A DNA stretch of 64,000 nucleotides from positions 21,263,501 through 21,327,500 of the forward strand of contig NC_073355.2 in NCBI RefSeq assembly GCF_027580225.2, given 5' to 3'. Position numbers and translations under genes: made by a program. This stretch comes from Misgurnus anguillicaudatus. Its lineage: Eukaryota; Chordata; Actinopteri; Cypriniformes; Cobitidae. Positions 59,515 to 64,000 of this stretch are shown piece after piece (the stretch's first letter is position 1; every line of letters begins with the position of its first letter). The notes below the pieces were generated by a model. That model did not search any database, was not told the origin of the DNA, and was given only the letters and a program-made list of their open reading frames with translations.

Positions 59515-61950
59515 GATATTAAAGTAACAATGAAGCAGAATTAAAAGCTCTGTTATCCTCTTTCTCAACATCTCTGTCTGAAACCTAAAATTGCATTTCA
59601 CATTGTTACTTTTTAACACTCTGTAAGATGGGAAAATATATACATCCATCAGTGTTAAATTAACTCTGGGTATTTTGCTGTATGAGGACTTCCTGGGGGC
59701 TAAGTGAGGGCTGCCCATGCAGGGCCAGCGCTAAGGGGCCAACGTTTCGCCAGTGAGCAAACCTGCGCGGGGCCCTTAGGCTATGCCCATCCAGGGCCAT
59801 CGTAGGCTTACTTGCAGGGGTAGCATCACTAATGGCAAATTTAAAAGACTTTTGAACAACAAAATAATGAATTAAACAAAACAAACGACACAAATAAAAC
59901 AGTTTGAACAATGGAAAGACCTTGGTCATATATAGGGACAGGAATGTCGAAGAAGGGTCCACTATTGGTGGCTGATATGCCACCATCTAGAAGCCACCCA
60001 AAGCACCCTACATAGCAAAAGCCACACACAAAACAAATGCAATAACTACAAAGCAACCTGCATCTAAAAGCTCAGGCAGCTGACTTGTTGTTTTTCATTC
60101 GCCTTTCATGCAATGACTTGCACCACTGGAGACAATTCAGAAGAGGCTGCATAATGAAATTAAATTTGTACTACAAATAAAAAACAAGTTGATACACTGA
60201 AAAAAAACTTTTGGACATCGGTTGCACATTATTAAATTAGGTTTTCTTAAAATTAAATTAATTAATTAACATAAATTTAATTTTAAGAAAACTTGATTTA
60301 ATCATGTTGAACTTATAATGAAATTATGTAGATTCAACTTTTTTTTAAGAAAAATCACTTTAAAGAAAACTTAATTCAATCATGTGGAACCGAAATTGTA
60401 AAGTAAAAATTAAAAAAGTAAAAATTAAAGTAAAAATTAAAACATTCTAAAAAATCTTGGACTTTTTCAACCCGTGGTCAGGTCAAAAACATCAAGCAAC
60501 AGCATAACAAAACCCTGGCAACATATTATACCCAGCATTATAAAAAATTGGCTCTAGTAATATTAAAATAAATATTTCTTAGGAAAAATTTAAAAATAGT
60601 CTTTCATTTGTCTGAAGTCTGTCTTCTGTTTACATGAACCTGCGTTTCCCATGTGATCAGCCTATGTTGTAAAGTGGGCCACTTATAATTTTCCTAGAAT
60701 AACATAACATCAACAAGAGCATAAGCAACGGCAGAAATACTGCAGAAAGCGGCACTCAATTTCCGATGTCTTCGCTTTCAGCTCATAATTGAACAGAAGG
60801 GAGCAGAGACAAGAACAGGTTGCACGCTCATCTCAGCTGACGCTTGACCCCCATTATTCGGTCTTACCCTCTTCTCTCTATGCTAATAAAAAACACCTGA
60901 TGCAGGTCACCATCCTTTGAGGTGTTTTGAATTACAATCTGTCCCTCTTTCCACTCCTCTTGCTGTCTCGGTTGGAATCAAGAATTTTTCTTTCCTTGTG
61001 CCACTGCATGTCTCTAGGGCTTTTCTGTCTTTCTCTGCCCACTTCTCTCACATCATTCTGCGAGACAGCTTACTTTCTCGCTCGCCTAATGTATTATTGA
61101 GGAGGAGGCCCTGTGCTCTTTGCTTTGTCTTTGTGTGGGCCTAAAGGCTCTCCACAGGATTTGTTTAACACCCAACATGAGAAGGCAAAAGGGGGCAAAT
61201 GAGTGAGCTCAAAGCTTTTGGGCTACCAGGAAACATTTTGGGATTGCGCTCTCATGGTATTGAAGCTCCGTGGGGGCAGTAACTCTTGAATATTTCATGA
61301 CGTTTGGCAGACAAGCTGGGGTAAGATTCCTGGGCTCTGGGTTTCAACAGGGTTCTGATTTGTTTAACACTTTGTGACTAAGGGCAATACGACTGTTGGG
61401 CTCTTGGTAGATCCACAAACAAGCGCTTATATTTTATTTTACCTGTCAAAAGTTGATCAACGATTTTATTTGGTAATTTGGTAACTATTTTCAGAGCTGT
61501 TAAACAGCCTTGCACATCAGCACATCCACTGATTCCTCATTTGTGATGTTGATAGTCCATTACTTTATAGTAGTTTTAATGGAGGCTCTTGTATCAGTTA
61601 TGCTTTCGTAAACTGGATGATATGAATTAATGCAGCTCAAAGTCAAATTAATGACTTGACTGTGTAGTCTCCACATCATTTAGATAATGTTATTGTTCAG
61701 CTGATGATATAGAGACATTAAAGATTTCTATTTAGATGAGATTATTTTTTTTAACGGAGACACTGATTTAGATGTGAGAGGTCCTTTTAAAGAGCACAGT
61801 ACTGTACTTTGTATGACAGGGAGTGCCTGCTTGAAAAATCAGATGAGAAAGACACAAGTAGTAAAAAAAATCACAAATTATATTAAGAGCTCAGATGCCG
61901 CTGTCAAAAATGAAATAATAATATGCGCTCCGGATGCGCTCGGCATTTCA
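59515..61950. other. Non-coding DNA
   Basis: 60241-60292 is a strong AT-rich hairpin ('gttttcttaaaattaaat' and its inverse), and 60196 onward begins CACTGAAAAAAA like the palindromic MITEs. 60720-61420 is non-repetitive with no frame that resembles an exon. Confidence 0.45.
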
Positions 61951-62735
61951 TTAAAGCTCACATAACACAAGCTGTCTCTGCATTTCTGATGTTAATCTGG
62001 AGTACATATTGAGTAGTATTATATCTCCGAAGAGTCTTTATTTTAATCTGATTCATAAAAGACAGATCAACTTTACCGATTCTTTCCAATAAGGTACGAA
62101 AAAATGAAGAAGGGGGAGTTACTACCGCGGGAGGAGCGAGTATGAATCATGCAACACTACACAACACTGTTTAACTTATGATTCACTACATGTTCGTGTC
62201 ATTTATATAATATGCACGTGACTATTTCCAACATAAGACAGAAGTCTTACTTACCGCATGCAACTCATGACCCAGTTGGGAAAATTCAGCGCATCAAACA
62301 CACACACAAAACTCTGCTGCTACCCCGGATAATAAACTATATCCATTGTTTCCATAAGGCTGGCTTTCTTCTCCTTATATACAAAAACACACTTCTTCAT
62401 TCGTGCCATTGTTGAGTTTTGAAATTAAACAGAGCTGTGTCGCATGATTTGATGTTTGTAAGTTCTAGCGTCTCCCGCTGATTGACGGGTGGGCGGGATT
62501 TCCGGGGGAAGTGCCTATAAAAAGAAGTGATACATATAGAAACCCCTGAAACGTCAGCTGGACCCGTAATCGAAAAAAACTTTTACGAACCCTGGCAAAG
62601 TGCATTCGGCACAGAAATACTCTGTAACAGACCTTAATGCTTTTTTGACACTGTGCCTACGTTTAGCATGAGGAAACAACTCTATAACTGTGTTAATAAG
62701 TCAGAATGCATGAAATACCGTTGAACCACACCTTT
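61951..62735. mobile_element. Probable TTAA-type non-autonomous element
   Basis: Begins 'ttaaagctcacataacac' and ends 'ccgttgaaccacacctttaa' (reverse complement TTAAAGGTGTGGTTCAACGG). The GC-rich middle includes 'gattgacgggtgggcggga'. Ends are imperfect, no coding domain. Confidence 0.5.
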
Positions 62736-64000
62736 AAATACTTTCACTTTAAATCTGTTTAATCCTGGCATCAGGTCATTCAGAAATACCACTTTGGCAG
62801 AATCAGACAAGGAAGAATTGGATATAACATTAGTAACAGTTTTTAGTATTTAGTTTTAGGAAACTTTTTTAGGTGTGAAGGTTCTTGTACTTTGCAGTGA
62901 AAGACAGGCATTTTTTTTAAATACCATTTAAATTACTAATTTGACATTTGTGAAAATTAAGCATTACAATTACTGATTAATAACCTTTTCTTTGTCATTA
63001 AAGTGAAATTACTGAACCTAAACATTCACGTAGATTTGCATTTATGTTATTTACTGGCAACATTTTGTTCAAAGTTAAATCAACATTTCACATTAAGTCG
63101 TCTTTGTCTTTACAGAGTTTAAAACTAAAAAAACAGCATCAAGCTAAACATTTTGGGAAACAAAATTTGAAGCAAAAAACAGAAAAAGGTTGATGATGAT
63201 TTCTGGTTCCCAGAATGCTTTGCATGAGGCTGTTATTTAGTTTTATTCTGTAAAGATAACATTTATTTAACTTTGAACAAACTCTTGCCAGTAAATACCA
63301 TAAATTTAAATTTTTACAGCCTAAGAGATTCATCAAAAAAGCTAATTTACAAGAAAACACGTCAGCGCACATAGAGGCCCATATATGTCAAAAAATATAT
63401 TTTTAAATAGATTTCAGAATATACAAAAAATGGCCAAAAAATATATTTGCAGAAATATATTTTGGAATATGTTTACAGAAATATATTTTTCATATATATG
63501 TTTTTTGGGCATTTGAAATATATTTAAAAAATAAATAAATTTTAAAGCTTTAAAACATATATTTAGCCCTCCGTTGACTTTAATCCAAGGAAATACATGT
63601 GAAGTCGCAATGGAAGAAAAACTTTATTTATGTTTCAAACATGTAAACAGTTTTAAAAAGGGTTAAAATTAAATATACTTTAAATACATACTTTATAAAA
63701 TTAATTTATTTCGGATACATTTCAAATATATTTTGGCAAAGAACAAATATTTGCCATATGGGATATAAAATTACAAATGTATTTACTTGCCCTTGAAAAA
63801 CATTTTTAAATATATGTTGATATGACTGTTAAAACTAAATATATTTCCAAATTCAAAAATATATTTAATTGAGCATTACTTTATACAAAAAGTATTTAGC
63901 ATATATTTAAAATATATTTTTGGCCAGAGAATTTTTGCATCTGAGCTCTTCATATGAAAAAGCAAATTAGCCTGGATCCACAAGTAAAGGATCATTATAA
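62736..64000. other. AT-rich non-coding DNA
   Basis: 63385-63930 is crowded with 'aaatatattt' words and has 'tggccaaaaa'-type sequence near both sides in inverse orientation, probably an AT-rich MITE or foldback. No exon recognised. Confidence 0.4.

Noticed and set aside
59660..59986. 108-codon minus-strand frame
   Set aside because: No recognisable motif, no splice signals, composition typical of non-coding AT-rich DNA.

Overview
The window looks like a piece of a teleost, probably cyprinid, nuclear genome. It is AT-rich and intron- and intergene-dominated, full of short non-autonomous DNA transposons (hAT-like, TTAA-flanked, PIF/Harbinger-like and Tc1/mariner), with tRNA-derived SINEs, V-SINE fragments, LINE remnants and microsatellites. 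There are no bacterial-type operons, no CRISPR array and no intact multi-exon gene.

Only two stretches look like host coding sequence. (1) 6371-7081 (minus) is the alternative first coding exon of asic2 (ASIC2b / MDEG2-type N-terminus). It ends at a perfect GTGAGT donor and is preceded, at higher coordinates, by a CpG-rich promoter-like stretch at about 8240-8550. The rest of asic2 should lie below coordinate 1, so 1-6370 is read as intron. (2) 57729-57830 (minus) looks like the last coding exon of a gene I do not recognise: polypyrimidine tract and AG acceptor, 33 codons, stop, then about 0.8 kb of candidate 3'UTR ending in AATAAA. Its upstream exons were not found and may lie beyond 64000.

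Most of the remaining content is mobile DNA. From left to right: SINE at 3.4 kb; foldback element at 4.7-5.4 kb; TTTAAA-flanked element at 10.9-11.5 kb; degraded Tc1 element with a broken transposase at 13.9-15.4 kb; layered elements at 19.1-22.1 kb, including a 1.8-kb deleted hAT with a BED-finger remnant; LINE tail at 22.9-23.5 kb; a second Tc1-type element (23.6-26.6 kb) carrying nested insertions; several MITEs at 28.7-35.2 kb; nested hAT elements at 36.8-38.1 kb, with a related copy lacking the insertions at 56.0 kb.

The outstanding object is 42713-53912: an 11,200-bp block bounded by a perfect 8-bp direct repeat (TTACTTAA) and matching inverted ends (GTAGTTATATGGGACC versus GTAGTTGTAACGGGCC), with about 0.85-kb inverted terminal blocks. 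I read it as one giant, non-autonomous foldback-type transposon. Inside are further copies of the terminal block, a segmental duplication of about 3.5 kb, and two arrays of a ~137-bp tandem repeat. It has no recognisable transposase. Three internal tracts (46677-46766, 47300-47426, 52916-53011) carry dense, almost one-directional A-to-G or T-to-C changes relative to sister copies. That is a strand-asymmetric adenosine-deamination-like signature, which is what one might expect if transcripts or hybrids from such an inverted structure met an ADAR-type enzyme. This is inference, not proof.
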